This document shows, in pieces, positions 24,296 to 31,987 of a stretch of 64,000 bases of DNA; positions within the stretch are counted from its first letter, which is position 1, and the number at the start of each line of letters is the position of its first letter. Made by a program: the position numbers and the translations under genes. Origin of the DNA: JACOTV01 sp964579395 (GTDB lineage: Bacteria; Patescibacteriota; Microgenomatia; UBA1406; GWC2-37-13). The notes beneath the pieces were generated by a model, which was not told the DNA's origin, made no database searches, and worked only from the letters and a program-made list of their open reading frames with translations. The DNA lies in the NCBI GenBank assembly GCA_964579395.1, contig CAZOFT010000007.1:17415-81414 (forward strand). Direction: 5' to 3'.

Positions 24296-25318
24296 ATGGT
24301 CGGAATTACATCCTACGGTTTTTATGTTCCTCGCAGTCGCATACGGACTGCAGATATTGCCGGGGTGTGGGGCAAACAAGCTTCCGAGATAGAGGGGTCG
24401 CTGCGGATTCGGGAAAAAGCAGTGGCCGGTGTTGATGAAGATTCGCTCACGATGGGATTTGAGTCAGCCAGCATGTGTTTGGCTGATGCGCCGTATCAGG
24501 CGGGTGAGTTGCAATCGGTGCTTTTTGGTTCAGAGACTCCGCCCTATTCCGTAAACCCGACTTCTACGATATTGGCTGAGTTTTTGGGAGTTGGGCAACA
24601 ATACCTTTCCTACGACATGCAGTTTGCCTGTAAAGCCGGAACAGGAGGGATCATCTCGACTTTGGGACTAATTAAGTCGGGCGAAATTGAGTGTGGACTC
24701 GTGACTGCATCAGATAAAGCAAGTGCCAAAGTGCACGATGCTTTGGAGTACACGGCAGGCTCCGGTTCAGTGAGTTTGCAGTTGGGGAGTAAGCAAGTGA
24801 TGGTGCAGATTCATGATTGGATGTCGTACTCGTCAGATACACCTGATTTCTGGCGCCGCGAGGGGATTCGCCACCCCTCACATGGCGGTCGCTTCACCGG
24901 CAAACCATCGTATTTTCGCCATGTGCAGGAAAGCTCAAAGCGCCTGCTTGAAAAAACCGGTCTTGCCCCAACTGATTTTGCTTACGCGGTGTTTCACATG
25001 CCAAACGGCAAATTCCCCCTGGAAGTGGCGCGCGTGCTGGGGTTTGCGAAAGAGCAAGTTGCCCGCTCTCTGGTGATTGAACAACTCGGCAATTCCTACA
25101 CTGCATCTGCCTTGATGGGCTTGGTGAGTGTACTTGATGTGGCCAAGCCGGGAGAGAAGATATTTCTTGCTTCATACGGATCGGGTGCGGGTTCAGACGC
25201 GTTTGTTCTTGAGGCAACAGAAGAGCTTGTGGCGCGTCGACGTGACTTTGCCGGCTTCATAAGTCGCAAAGAATACATTGATTACACCACCTATTTGAAG
25301 TTTATGGGGATTGTCTGA
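24296..25318 (+). CDS. Hydroxymethylglutaryl-CoA synthase, archaeal type
   Basis: 340 residues, about the archaeal length. It condenses acetoacetyl-CoA with acetyl-CoA. MVGITSYGFYVPRSRI, FGSETPPYSVNPTSTILAEF (Glu80) and DMQFACKAGTGGI (nucleophile Cys112) match archaeal HMGCS, and VFHMPNGKFP holds the conserved His. It ends two bases before the thiolase ATG, the same HMGCS-thiolase-DUF35 order found in archaea, where the three proteins form one complex that channels acetoacetyl-CoA. Confidence 0.95.
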   Translation: MVGITSYGFYVPRSRIRTADIAGVWGKQASEIEGSLRIREKAVAGVDEDSLTMGFESASMCLADAPYQAGELQSVLFGSETPPYSVNPTSTILAEFLGVGQQYLSYDMQFACKAGTGGIISTLGLIKSGEIECGLVTASDKASAKVHDALEYTAGSGSVSLQLGSKQVMVQIHDWMSYSSDTPDFWRREGIRHPSHGGRFTGKPSYFRHVQESSKRLLEKTGLAPTDFAYAVFHMPNGKFPLEVARVLGFAKEQVARSLVIEQLGNSYTASALMGLVSVLDVAKPGEKIFLASYGSGAGSDAFVLEATEELVARRRDFAGFISRKEYIDYTTYLKFMGIV

Positions 25319-25320
25319 AT

Positions 25321-26475
25321 ATGAAAACAGTTGTTGTCGGCTATTATTGCACGCGCTTTGGAGAGCTGTGGGAACAGTCTTTATTTCAGCTTGTAGAAGA
25401 GGCGATTCACGGAGCGCTTGAGAAGTCAAAGATTGATATTGAGCAAGTTGACGCCATTTTCTATGGCAATATGCTTGCGGGAGTGTTGGATAACAATCTC
25501 CATGCCCCGGCAAAAATTGCTGAGATTGTCGGTCGCCATCTGCCGGTGTTTCGGGTAGAGTCGGCGTGTGCATCAGGCGGCATGGCGTTTCACCTGGCCA
25601 ATGAATATGTGCGCTCCGGCGCTGCCAAAACCGTACTGGTAGTCGGTGCAGAAAAGATGACTGATTATTCTCCTGAGCAGACCACGTCTGCCCTTGCCGC
25701 CGCCGCATCAGGTGAAGAGCAGGAGGCCGGACTTACGTTTCCGGGGCTTTATGCGATGATGGCGCGAGCCTATTTGGACAAATATAATTATGATGAATCC
25801 AGTCTCGCACAGGTGGCGGTGAAAAATCACTATCATGCGACGCGTAATACAAATGCCCATTTTCAGCGGGAGATCACGGTGGAGCAGGTCCTAAAAAGCG
25901 CAGCAGTAGCGCATCCGCTGAAGGTGCTTGACTGTTCACCCATATCAGACGGTGCGGCAGCGGTCGTGATCACATCTGACGCCAGCCATGTCGGTGCCCA
26001 CGCGGTTGAAGTGGCGGCCACTGCAGTTGCCACAGATTCCATATCACTCAAACACCGCCAATCGTTGCATGAAGTGCTATCGACCAAAATCGCCGCAGAG
26101 CAAGCTTTTGCTGCGGCAAGACTCACCCCTGCAGACATCCAAGTAGCTGAGTTGCATGACTGCTTTACGATAGCGGAACTTCTGGCGATGGAAGCAATTG
26201 GCTTTTGTAAGCAGGGAAGCGCAGGAGCATGTGTAAAAGAAGGCGCATATGTATTGGGAAGCGGTGGCGATCTGACTATTAATACCTCTGGAGGACTCAA
26301 AGCTGCAGGGCATCCGGTCGGGGCAACTGGCATTAAGCAGATCGGTGAAATTTATTTGCAGCTGACCGGACAAGCAGACACGCGACAAGTATCTGGCGCA
26401 ACAGCCGGACTGGCACAAAATGTCGGAGGCTCAGGCGGCAGCTCAGTGGTTACGATTTTAAAAACGCATCAGTAG
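25321..26475 (+). CDS. Acetyl-CoA C-acetyltransferase, archaeal/SCP2-type thiolase
   Basis: 384 residues. Nucleophile motif ESACASGGMAFHLA (Cys83), the conserved AELHDCFTIAELL, and NTSGGLKAAGHPVGATG (catalytic His). The C-terminal segment AQNVGGSGGSSVV has no second Cys, as in archaeal and SCP2-type thiolases and unlike biosynthetic AtoB. It makes acetoacetyl-CoA for the HMG-CoA synthase encoded immediately upstream. Confidence 0.95.
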   Translation: MKTVVVGYYCTRFGELWEQSLFQLVEEAIHGALEKSKIDIEQVDAIFYGNMLAGVLDNNLHAPAKIAEIVGRHLPVFRVESACASGGMAFHLANEYVRSGAAKTVLVVGAEKMTDYSPEQTTSALAAAASGEEQEAGLTFPGLYAMMARAYLDKYNYDESSLAQVAVKNHYHATRNTNAHFQREITVEQVLKSAAVAHPLKVLDCSPISDGAAAVVITSDASHVGAHAVEVAATAVATDSISLKHRQSLHEVLSTKIAAEQAFAAARLTPADIQVAELHDCFTIAELLAMEAIGFCKQGSAGACVKEGAYVLGSGGDLTINTSGGLKAAGHPVGATGIKQIGEIYLQLTGQADTRQVSGATAGLAQNVGGSGGSSVVTILKTHQ

Positions 26476-26488
26476 TTTATTTCATTCT

Positions 26489-26794
26489 ATGATCAGTCCG
26501 GTAAAAATCTGGCGCAGACAAAAAGTAGTTCGTGACCACTTGGGCAAAGTGGGAACCGTTTTATCCTGGACGCGCGTTATGGTGCCGGGAGTTGGGTTTA
26601 AGGATGTGGCGCCGTATCCGGTGGTGATTGTTGAATTTGAAGGTGGTGGTCGTGCGGTCGGGCAGCTTGTTGATTGCGACATGGAGAGTGTGGCTGCCGG
26701 TATGCAGGTCGTGGGGGTGCTACGCAAGGTACGCAAACCCACGGAAGACGGAGTGATAGCATACGGATTGAAATTTAAGCCAAGAGTGAAGTGA
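26489..26794 (+). CDS. DUF35 OB-fold protein lacking its zinc ribbon
   Basis: 101 residues. The C-terminal OB part is clear: KVGTVLSWTRVMVPGVGF, APYPVVIVEFEGGGRAVGQL, VDCDMESVAAGMQVVGVLRK and GLKFKPR. Archaeal DUF35 partners normally carry a four-Cys rubredoxin-like ribbon between an initial 'FWR' helix and the OB fold. Here the helix (VKIWRRQKVVRDHLGK) joins the OB strand directly and the only Cys in the protein is in VDCD. It probably still bridges the thiolase and HMG-CoA synthase. Its stop overlaps the next GTG start. Confidence 0.88.
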   Translation: MISPVKIWRRQKVVRDHLGKVGTVLSWTRVMVPGVGFKDVAPYPVVIVEFEGGGRAVGQLVDCDMESVAAGMQVVGVLRKVRKPTEDGVIAYGLKFKPRVK

Positions 26795-27756
26795 AATCTA
26801 CCAAAAAAAGCAAACGAACACGATCGTACACGTATTCTGCTCCGGCAAAAATCATCCTCTCCGGTGAGCATGCGGTCGTCTACGGAAAGCCTGCCCTCAT
26901 TACTGCGCTTGATCTGCGCCTCAGTGTGACGGTGGCAGTTTCCAGTCGGGCGCATGAGACAGAGGCACTTACCAAAATACGTGCTCTCGCAGCAGACTAC
27001 CTGAGCAAAAAGCGCATCCAGCATCGTGATACCGCCACCTATCGTGCACACATAAAATCAAAAATCCCCAGCGGCAGAAATTTGGGTTCATCAGCAGCTT
27101 TATCAGTTGCTGCCTCTGCCGCATATCTTCATGCATTGGCCGATCGTGAGCCGACGCGCGAGATGATTAATGCAGTAGCGTATGAGGCTGAAAAGCATTT
27201 TCATGGCAATCCCTCAGGTGCCGACAATAGTACGAGTTGCTTTGGCGGACTTATTTACTATCGAAAAGAATTTGAATTTTTAAAGCATATTTCTGCGCTT
27301 CATGCAAAGCTGCCTGATGTAATTGCCAGTCACCTGCTGATTATTCAAACCGGAAAACCAAAAGAATCAACAGCTGAAATGGTGGCTGCGGTGGGAAGAA
27401 AATACAATGAGTCACCTGAGATTATGGAGGCAGCAATGAACGCAATAGAGCGAGCAACAAAGAAAATGACGTTGGCAATAACGGGCGAGAATCCGACCCT
27501 GTTTGCGGAGGCAATTGTGGAAAACGAACGACAGCTGGAGGTCATTGGCGTGATTTCAGAGCGAGCAAAAGAAATTCTGACATCATTGACTCCGTATGGT
27601 GTGGGAAAAGTCACAGGCGGCGGCGGGATATCTGGGGGTGCGGGAAATCTATTGTTTTTTTCCCATGATCCTGTGACAACTCGTGCCTATCTGGATGAGC
27701 AGTCAATCTCCTATTTACCGTTTGTGCAAGATTATACGGGCGTCGTACAGGTATGA
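26791..27756 (+). CDS. Mevalonate kinase (GHMP family)
   Basis: 321 residues from a GTG start in a GTGA overlap with the DUF35 gene. SAPAKIILSGEHAVVYGKPA is the MVK N-terminal signature. The ATP loop is IPSGRNLGSSAALSVAASAA. GADNSTSCFGGLIYY holds the catalytic Asp, and VTGGGGISGGAGNL is the third GHMP motif. It phosphorylates mevalonate at C5. The basic N-terminal extension KKSKRTRSY is unusual. Its stop overlaps the next ATG (ATGA). Confidence 0.93.
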   Translation: MKSTKKSKRTRSYTYSAPAKIILSGEHAVVYGKPALITALDLRLSVTVAVSSRAHETEALTKIRALAADYLSKKRIQHRDTATYRAHIKSKIPSGRNLGSSAALSVAASAAYLHALADREPTREMINAVAYEAEKHFHGNPSGADNSTSCFGGLIYYRKEFEFLKHISALHAKLPDVIASHLLIIQTGKPKESTAEMVAAVGRKYNESPEIMEAAMNAIERATKKMTLAITGENPTLFAEAIVENERQLEVIGVISERAKEILTSLTPYGVGKVTGGGGISGGAGNLLFFSHDPVTTRAYLDEQSISYLPFVQDYTGVVQV

Positions 27757-28730
27757 AATCGGTACACATTTCGGCGCCGGGGAAATTGATGCTTCTGGGC
27801 GACCATGCAGTGGTATATGAAAATCCATGTCTGGTGACTGCAGTCGGGCAACGCATGCATGCGACGGTAACCGTGCTTGATGAGCCGATATTTGAACTTC
27901 AGGCGCCGGATGTCGGAATCAAAGACTACCAAAAACCTATGGTAACGCTTGGTGAAGGTGATGTGCCAAAAGGGGCCCGATTTGTCGAAGCAGCAATACA
28001 AATCATGCTTCAAGCAACTGGTGTAGTCCCCAAAGGGGGAATTCGGGTTGAAACACGCAGCGAGTTTTCCAGTCAATTTGGATTCGGTTCTTCTTCATCT
28101 TCCACGGTCTGTGTCGTAAAAGCACTCTCAGAATTATTCGGTCTTCACTTAAGCAATAAAGAGCTGTTTGATGTTGCGTACCAGTCGGTACTTTCTGTGC
28201 AGGGAGTCGGCAGCGGGTTTGATATCGCCGCGGGAATCTACGGAGGCACCTTGTATTTTGTTGGCGGTGGTGCAGTGATAGAGCCAATTGTCGTGGATAC
28301 ACTTCCCCTGATTGTCGGGTACAGCGGGATAAAAGGTGATACGCCGACACTCGTGAAGATGGTGGCGGCACGTCGGGAAGAAAATCCTGCGTTATTCCAT
28401 TTGTTATTTGAGAAAAGCAATGCACTTGTTGAATCGGGTAAGGATGCTTTGCTGAATCAGGATTGGAAGTATCTTGGCGAATTGTTTGGAGAGGGGGAAA
28501 CGCTCATGCAGCAGTATGAGGTGGAGATAGAGAAGCTTTCCCATATGATTCAGGAGGCAGAAAAGGCCGGTGCATGGGGGGCAAAAATGAGCGGTGCTGG
28601 TGGTGGTGATTGCATGATTGCCGTTGCAGATGGGAGTGCAGTATCATCGGTTGAGAAGGTAATTGCTACAGCAGGCGGTGAGATCGTTGCGGTTGAAACA
28701 AATGTGGACGGGGTGCGGATAGAGGCGTAA
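27753..28730 (+). CDS. Second GHMP kinase, probable phosphomevalonate kinase (mevalonate-kinase-like)
   Basis: 325 residues, overlapping the mevalonate kinase stop. ISAPGKLMLLGDHAVVYENP, FGFGSSSSSTVCVVKALSEL (ATP loop), GVGSGFDIAAGIYGGTLYF and KMSGAGGGDCMI are the GHMP motifs. The overall form is mevalonate-kinase-like, but a mevalonate kinase is already encoded next door and the pathway needs a 5-phosphomevalonate kinase, so that is the likely role. It could also be a duplicate MVK or a 3-kinase. Sequence alone does not decide. Confidence 0.78.
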   Translation: MKSVHISAPGKLMLLGDHAVVYENPCLVTAVGQRMHATVTVLDEPIFELQAPDVGIKDYQKPMVTLGEGDVPKGARFVEAAIQIMLQATGVVPKGGIRVETRSEFSSQFGFGSSSSSTVCVVKALSELFGLHLSNKELFDVAYQSVLSVQGVGSGFDIAAGIYGGTLYFVGGGAVIEPIVVDTLPLIVGYSGIKGDTPTLVKMVAARREENPALFHLLFEKSNALVESGKDALLNQDWKYLGELFGEGETLMQQYEVEIEKLSHMIQEAEKAGAWGAKMSGAGGGDCMIAVADGSAVSSVEKVIATAGGEIVAVETNVDGVRIEA

Positions 28731-28742
28731 GCGGCTGCTTTC

Positions 28743-28751
28743 TGCTACAAT
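28743..28751 (+). promoter_or_regulatory. Internal extended -10 TGC-TACAAT before the HAD gene
   Basis: TGC-TACAAT ends 24 bases before ATG 28776, in the largest gap inside the mevalonate operon (45 bases). It may give the last two genes their own transcript. Confidence 0.45.
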
Positions 28752-28775
28752 GTATACTTCATTTAACAAATATAT

Positions 28776-29630
28776 ATGATTAAAGCGGTAGTATTAGACG
28801 TCGATGGCGTGGTGGTCGGGGCAAAAAGTGACCAGTATCCCCACCCATCCAAAAAACTGACTGAGGTGTTGCGTGCTGTGCAAAAAAAAGGTGTACATAT
28901 ATCTCTGTTATCCGGCAAAACATCATTTATTATCGGTGAGACTATTCGCAAAGTCGGCCTTGAGGGGCTCCATGTATCAGACAGTGGCGCCGTGGTGTTT
29001 GATGCAATTCGTGACGAGTCGGTGTTTGAAGACACGCTCGATCCGGCTATTTTGTATGAGATCGTGACTGCTTTTGCCCCAACTGATATATCGCTTCATG
29101 CGTTTACCCGCAGCGCCTATGCGCAGTTTCACCCTGTGCATCCTGATTTTGAAGAACACTATATCCATGTCATGGGGCGCACGCCGGTTGATCAGGATTT
29201 TGTAGAATTTATTCAAAATAATCAGGTGCTGAAGCTCAATATTTATGCAGACCAGCCGGAGCAAAAGCAGCAAGTTGATGAGATTGTTTCGCGCTTTGTC
29301 GGTGACGACATTCATGTGAATCCATGGAGTTTGAATCCGGCGCTTGAGGATGTGTGTATCAAAAATGTCACTTCGGCCGGTGTGTCAAAGTACTCGGGAT
29401 TTACGCATCTTCTCAAACATTTGAACGTATCCACCGATGAGATCTTGGGTGTCGGTGACACACTTCACGACTGGGATTTTATCGAACATTGCGGGTACAA
29501 AGGGGTGATGAGTAACGCAACGCTAGAGCTGAAAGAGCGCTATAATTTGAAAGATACACGACAATATATGGGAGGGCACGTTGATGATGACGGCTTGATC
29601 GATATTTTGTCGCACTTTGATTTGCTATGA
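28776..29630 (+). CDS. HAD-superfamily hydrolase (Cof/IIB-type cap)
   Basis: 284 residues. HAD motif I VLDVDGVVVG (two catalytic Asp), motif II LLSGKT, a lysine region KNVTSAGVSKYSGF, and motif IV GVGDTLHDWDFIE. The cap between motifs II and III is of the IIB type. It overlaps the decarboxylase start (ATGA), so it belongs to the operon. A role as an isoprenoid-phosphate phosphatase or in metabolite repair is inferred only from position. Confidence 0.85.
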   Translation: MIKAVVLDVDGVVVGAKSDQYPHPSKKLTEVLRAVQKKGVHISLLSGKTSFIIGETIRKVGLEGLHVSDSGAVVFDAIRDESVFEDTLDPAILYEIVTAFAPTDISLHAFTRSAYAQFHPVHPDFEEHYIHVMGRTPVDQDFVEFIQNNQVLKLNIYADQPEQKQQVDEIVSRFVGDDIHVNPWSLNPALEDVCIKNVTSAGVSKYSGFTHLLKHLNVSTDEILGVGDTLHDWDFIEHCGYKGVMSNATLELKERYNLKDTRQYMGGHVDDDGLIDILSHFDLL

Positions 29631-30604
29631 AGGCTTCTGTAGTTGCTCCCACTAATATCGCATTCATCAAATACTGGGGAAGAACAGATGAGCAGTTGCG
29701 CCTTGCGGAAAACGGCAGCATATCCTTGTGTCTTTCGGGGCTTACCACGACTACAACTGTGTCATTTCAGGAGGAGCTGGCGGCGGATGAGGTCATTATA
29801 AACGAGCTGCAATTGAAAGAAGAAGCGGCGCGTACCTCGCGTCATCTGGACCTGATACGCGCTCTGGCACAAACCGATTTGCATGCGCGCGTAGTCAGCA
29901 CAAATTCGTTTCCGACTGCCACCGGACTGTCTTCTTCGGCTTCCGGCTTTGCTGCGCTCACTGTTGCTGCAGCAGCCGCACTTCAGCTTGATTTGGATGA
30001 GAAAGAGCTATCAATTCTTGCCCGTCAAGGTTCAGGATCTGCCTGTCGCAGTATTCCTGATGGGTGGGTCGAATGGCTTGATGGAGATACTTCTGAGACG
30101 TCCTATGCCGAGTCTATCTATCCACCTGATCACTGGGATTTGGTTGATGTTGTGGCTGTCGTTTCAGAAGAAAGAAAAGCGGTGGCCACCACCACAGGTC
30201 AGCAGCGAGTGCAAACGAGTCCGTTTTTTCAAGCTCGCCACGCAGGCATGAGTCAGAAGATCGCCGATATCAAACGGGCAATCGCCGACCGGGACTTTAC
30301 GAAGTTTGGGGAAATCACAGAAGCCGAAGCGCTGAATATGCACGCCGTGATGCTCACATCTCACCCTTCGCTCATTTATTGGACACCCGGAACCTTAGAG
30401 ATTATGAAACTCTGTGCTCAGTGGCGAAGCGGGGGGCTTGAGGTGTATTTTACGATCAATACCGGACAGGATATTCACCTGCTGGTACAAAAAAAAGATG
30501 CCGATCGGCTTCAAGAAGAGTTGCGCCGCCTTCCATATGTGCGTGAAGTCATTGTCTCTCATCCATCTGTCGGTGCGAAGCTACAGGACGAGCACCTCTT
30601 TTAA
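29627..30604 (+). CDS. Mevalonate (di)phosphate decarboxylase family, catalytic Asp replaced by Asn
   Basis: 325 residues. APTNIAFIKYWGR, TATGLSSSASGFAALT (ATP loop) and RQGSGSACRSIPDGWVEW (Arg141) are clear decarboxylase motifs. In known diphosphomevalonate decarboxylases a catalytic Asp lies in 'FTMDAGPN'. Here the matching segment is YFTINTGQDIHLL, with Asn278 at that place. Either this subfamily uses another residue or the protein does only the phosphorylation step (as in mevalonate 3-kinase). It converges with the isomerase gene, and their stop codons overlap by 4 bases. Confidence 0.88.
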   Translation: MKASVVAPTNIAFIKYWGRTDEQLRLAENGSISLCLSGLTTTTTVSFQEELAADEVIINELQLKEEAARTSRHLDLIRALAQTDLHARVVSTNSFPTATGLSSSASGFAALTVAAAAALQLDLDEKELSILARQGSGSACRSIPDGWVEWLDGDTSETSYAESIYPPDHWDLVDVVAVVSEERKAVATTTGQQRVQTSPFFQARHAGMSQKIADIKRAIADRDFTKFGEITEAEALNMHAVMLTSHPSLIYWTPGTLEIMKLCAQWRSGGLEVYFTINTGQDIHLLVQKKDADRLQEELRRLPYVREVIVSHPSVGAKLQDEHLF

Positions 30605-31140
30605 AGGATTCCTTCTTCAATAAATGCTTTGACCCAAGCGGCTAGTGCCGGACAGAGAGGGTTGTGTGTGTCGTGCAGTTCTTTTGCAGTCTGGAGTGTG
30701 TATCCGTAGGCCAGATCTGGCTCAATCTGGGGAAGCGTCTCGATAGTGGCGATGTATAAGTGGCAGTACTCATGCTCTATGTAGATCGAGTTGGGATCGC
30801 GCGATTCGTACACCGCATGTCCGCGTGAATGGAGTCCTTTCACCTGCTCACCGGGGATTCCCCATTCGCGCTCCAGCGTGTGGTAAATGGCTTCTTCATT
30901 GGTTTGTACTGTGCCGTCTTCGTATGCTTGCGGGTGAGAAGAAGCAGTCAGATCAAACCATTTATCAAATACCGGATGTTTGCGATGCTGGCAGATAAGG
31001 CGATCTTCATACAAAAGGCCGATCGTAAAGGCGCGGTGCAGGATGCCCTTCTCATGTGCTTCCCAGCGCTCGATAGGACCGACCACGCTGTCATGGCGGT
31101 CAACCTGGGGGATAAGGATAGTTTTGTCGTAATATGACAT
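30601..31140 (-). CDS. Type I isopentenyl-diphosphate isomerase-like Nudix protein
   Basis: 179 residues. PQVDRHDSVVGPIERWEAHE, then LHRAFTIGLL, TASSHPQ, a Nudix-like helix EAIYHTLEREWGI and IEHEYCHLYIA follow the IDI-1 layout. The metal and catalytic residues His69, Glu122 and Glu124 (E. coli Glu114/116 equivalents) are kept. The catalytic Cys (Cys67 in E. coli) is Ser67 here, and the active-site Trp is not obvious. It would supply DMAPP from IPP, consistent with its place beside the mevalonate operon, but activity is uncertain. Confidence 0.75.
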   Translation of the reverse strand: MSYYDKTILIPQVDRHDSVVGPIERWEAHEKGILHRAFTIGLLYEDRLICQHRKHPVFDKWFDLTASSHPQAYEDGTVQTNEEAIYHTLEREWGIPGEQVKGLHSRGHAVYESRDPNSIYIEHEYCHLYIATIETLPQIEPDLAYGYTLQTAKELHDTHNPLCPALAAWVKAFIEEGIL

Positions 31141-31148
31141 ACAGCTCT

Positions 31149-31157
31149 ATTGTACCA
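31149..31157 (-). promoter_or_regulatory. Extended -10 TGG-TACAAT, isomerase-like gene
   Basis: On the minus strand TGG-TACAAT ends 8 bases before ATG 31140. It predicts a leaderless mRNA. Confidence 0.55.
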
Positions 31158-31183
31158 TTTGCCCGTCGGAAGCGGATGGAGGC

Positions 31184-31585
31184 TTAGTTTGGTATGGAAG
31201 GAACGGAGGGCTTGTCGATTGTGGGCAGTTTAAAGCGGATGCCATTATCGACTTCGATGATGCGACCACCAAGCACCGTTTGCATAAGAAGTGCAAAGAT
31301 AGCAAAGACCACGACCAACACGATCACGCCAAGCAGTGCGTCACGGATTCTTCCCTGGGCAATGCGCAGTTTCTCTTTGTCGCCAGCCGCCATAATCCAG
31401 CTGATCGCTCCCCAAAGAGCGTAGCCGAGTGCCGCAAGCGCCGCCACTGCGATCACGGCTCCGATTCCTACGCCGATCAGATTTCCCAAGTCAGAGGCAG
31501 GACTGTCACCGAAGGTGCCGACCGGGCTGTCGATTTTTCCAAAGGGATCGTCGGTGGCAAGAAGGGTGCTAAAGAATGTGAACAT
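31184..31585 (-). CDS. T4SS-pilin-like two-helix membrane protein, copy A
   Basis: 133 residues. Two long helices (about 37-65 and 85-108) are separated by a short polar turn AAGDKEKLRIAQGRIR, the pattern of VirB2/TrbC-like 'T4SS pilin' proteins of CPR bacteria. An acidic N-terminal segment (TDDPFGKIDSP) precedes the first helix, and a Pro-rich tail (KLPTIDKPSVPSIPN) ends the protein. It starts 2 bases after the stop of copy B, so the two form one operon. Confidence 0.72.
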   Translation of the reverse strand: MFTFFSTLLATDDPFGKIDSPVGTFGDSPASDLGNLIGVGIGAVIAVAALAALGYALWGAISWIMAAGDKEKLRIAQGRIRDALLGVIVLVVVFAIFALLMQTVLGGRIIEVDNGIRFKLPTIDKPSVPSIPN

Positions 31586-31587
31586 GA

Positions 31588-31911
31588 TTACTTAAAGAAA
31601 TTAAACTCGTTTGCGTCGGTGCCCAAAACAAACATGACGACGCGAACCAGTAAAAATGATACCACAACAAACAGTACGCCAAACACCGCGTAAGTAATGG
31701 TCTTTCGTGCATCCTCAAGCTTTTTGGGATCGCCTGATGCGGTAATCCAGGTGTAGGCGCCATACAGCATGTAGGCAAAGGCAAAGAGCCCCGCACCGGC
31801 AGTCAGAACGGGGAGAATAAGATTGACGAGTACCGATACATCAGCAAAACGTGCAGTTGGGTTCATTTGAGGGTTGCTGAGATCTACCTGTGCCAGAAGT
31901 CGTCCGTTCAT
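31588..31911 (-). CDS. T4SS-pilin-like two-helix membrane protein, copy B
   Basis: 107 residues from the ATG ending at 31911, chosen because TATACT lies 7 bases upstream. Two helices (about 28-52 and 70-96) flank a polar turn TASGDPKKLEDARKT that matches copy A (AAGDKEKLRIAQGR) and the C-terminus of the Cys-rich protein at 47841-49610. The proteins could assemble into a pilus or membrane channel, and no T4SS ATPase is in this window. Confidence 0.72.
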   Translation of the reverse strand: MNGRLLAQVDLSNPQMNPTARFADVSVLVNLILPVLTAGAGLFAFAYMLYGAYTWITASGDPKKLEDARKTITYAVFGVLFVVVSFLLVRVVMFVLGTDANEFNFFK

Positions 31912-31918
31912 GATATCT

Positions 31919-31926
31919 AGTATACA
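31919..31926 (-). promoter_or_regulatory. -10 TGTATACT, pilin-like operon
   Basis: On the minus strand TG-TATACT ends 7 bases before ATG 31911. Confidence 0.55.
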
Positions 31927-31973
31927 GGAAGGATTCTGTGTCAAGAACGGGAAAAATCGAGGCAAAAATCATT

Positions 31974-31979
31974 TATAAT
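31974..31979 (+). promoter_or_regulatory. -10 TATAAT, uppS
   Basis: A perfect TATAAT ends 8 bases before ATG 31988, divergent from the pilin-like operon. Confidence 0.55.
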
Positions 31980-31987
31980 CTGCACAT

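Noticed and set aside
31184..31911. Full type IV secretion locus at the two pilin-like genes
   Set aside because: Only two small two-helix proteins are present. No VirB4, VirD4 or relaxase gene is nearby, so I call them pilin-like only.
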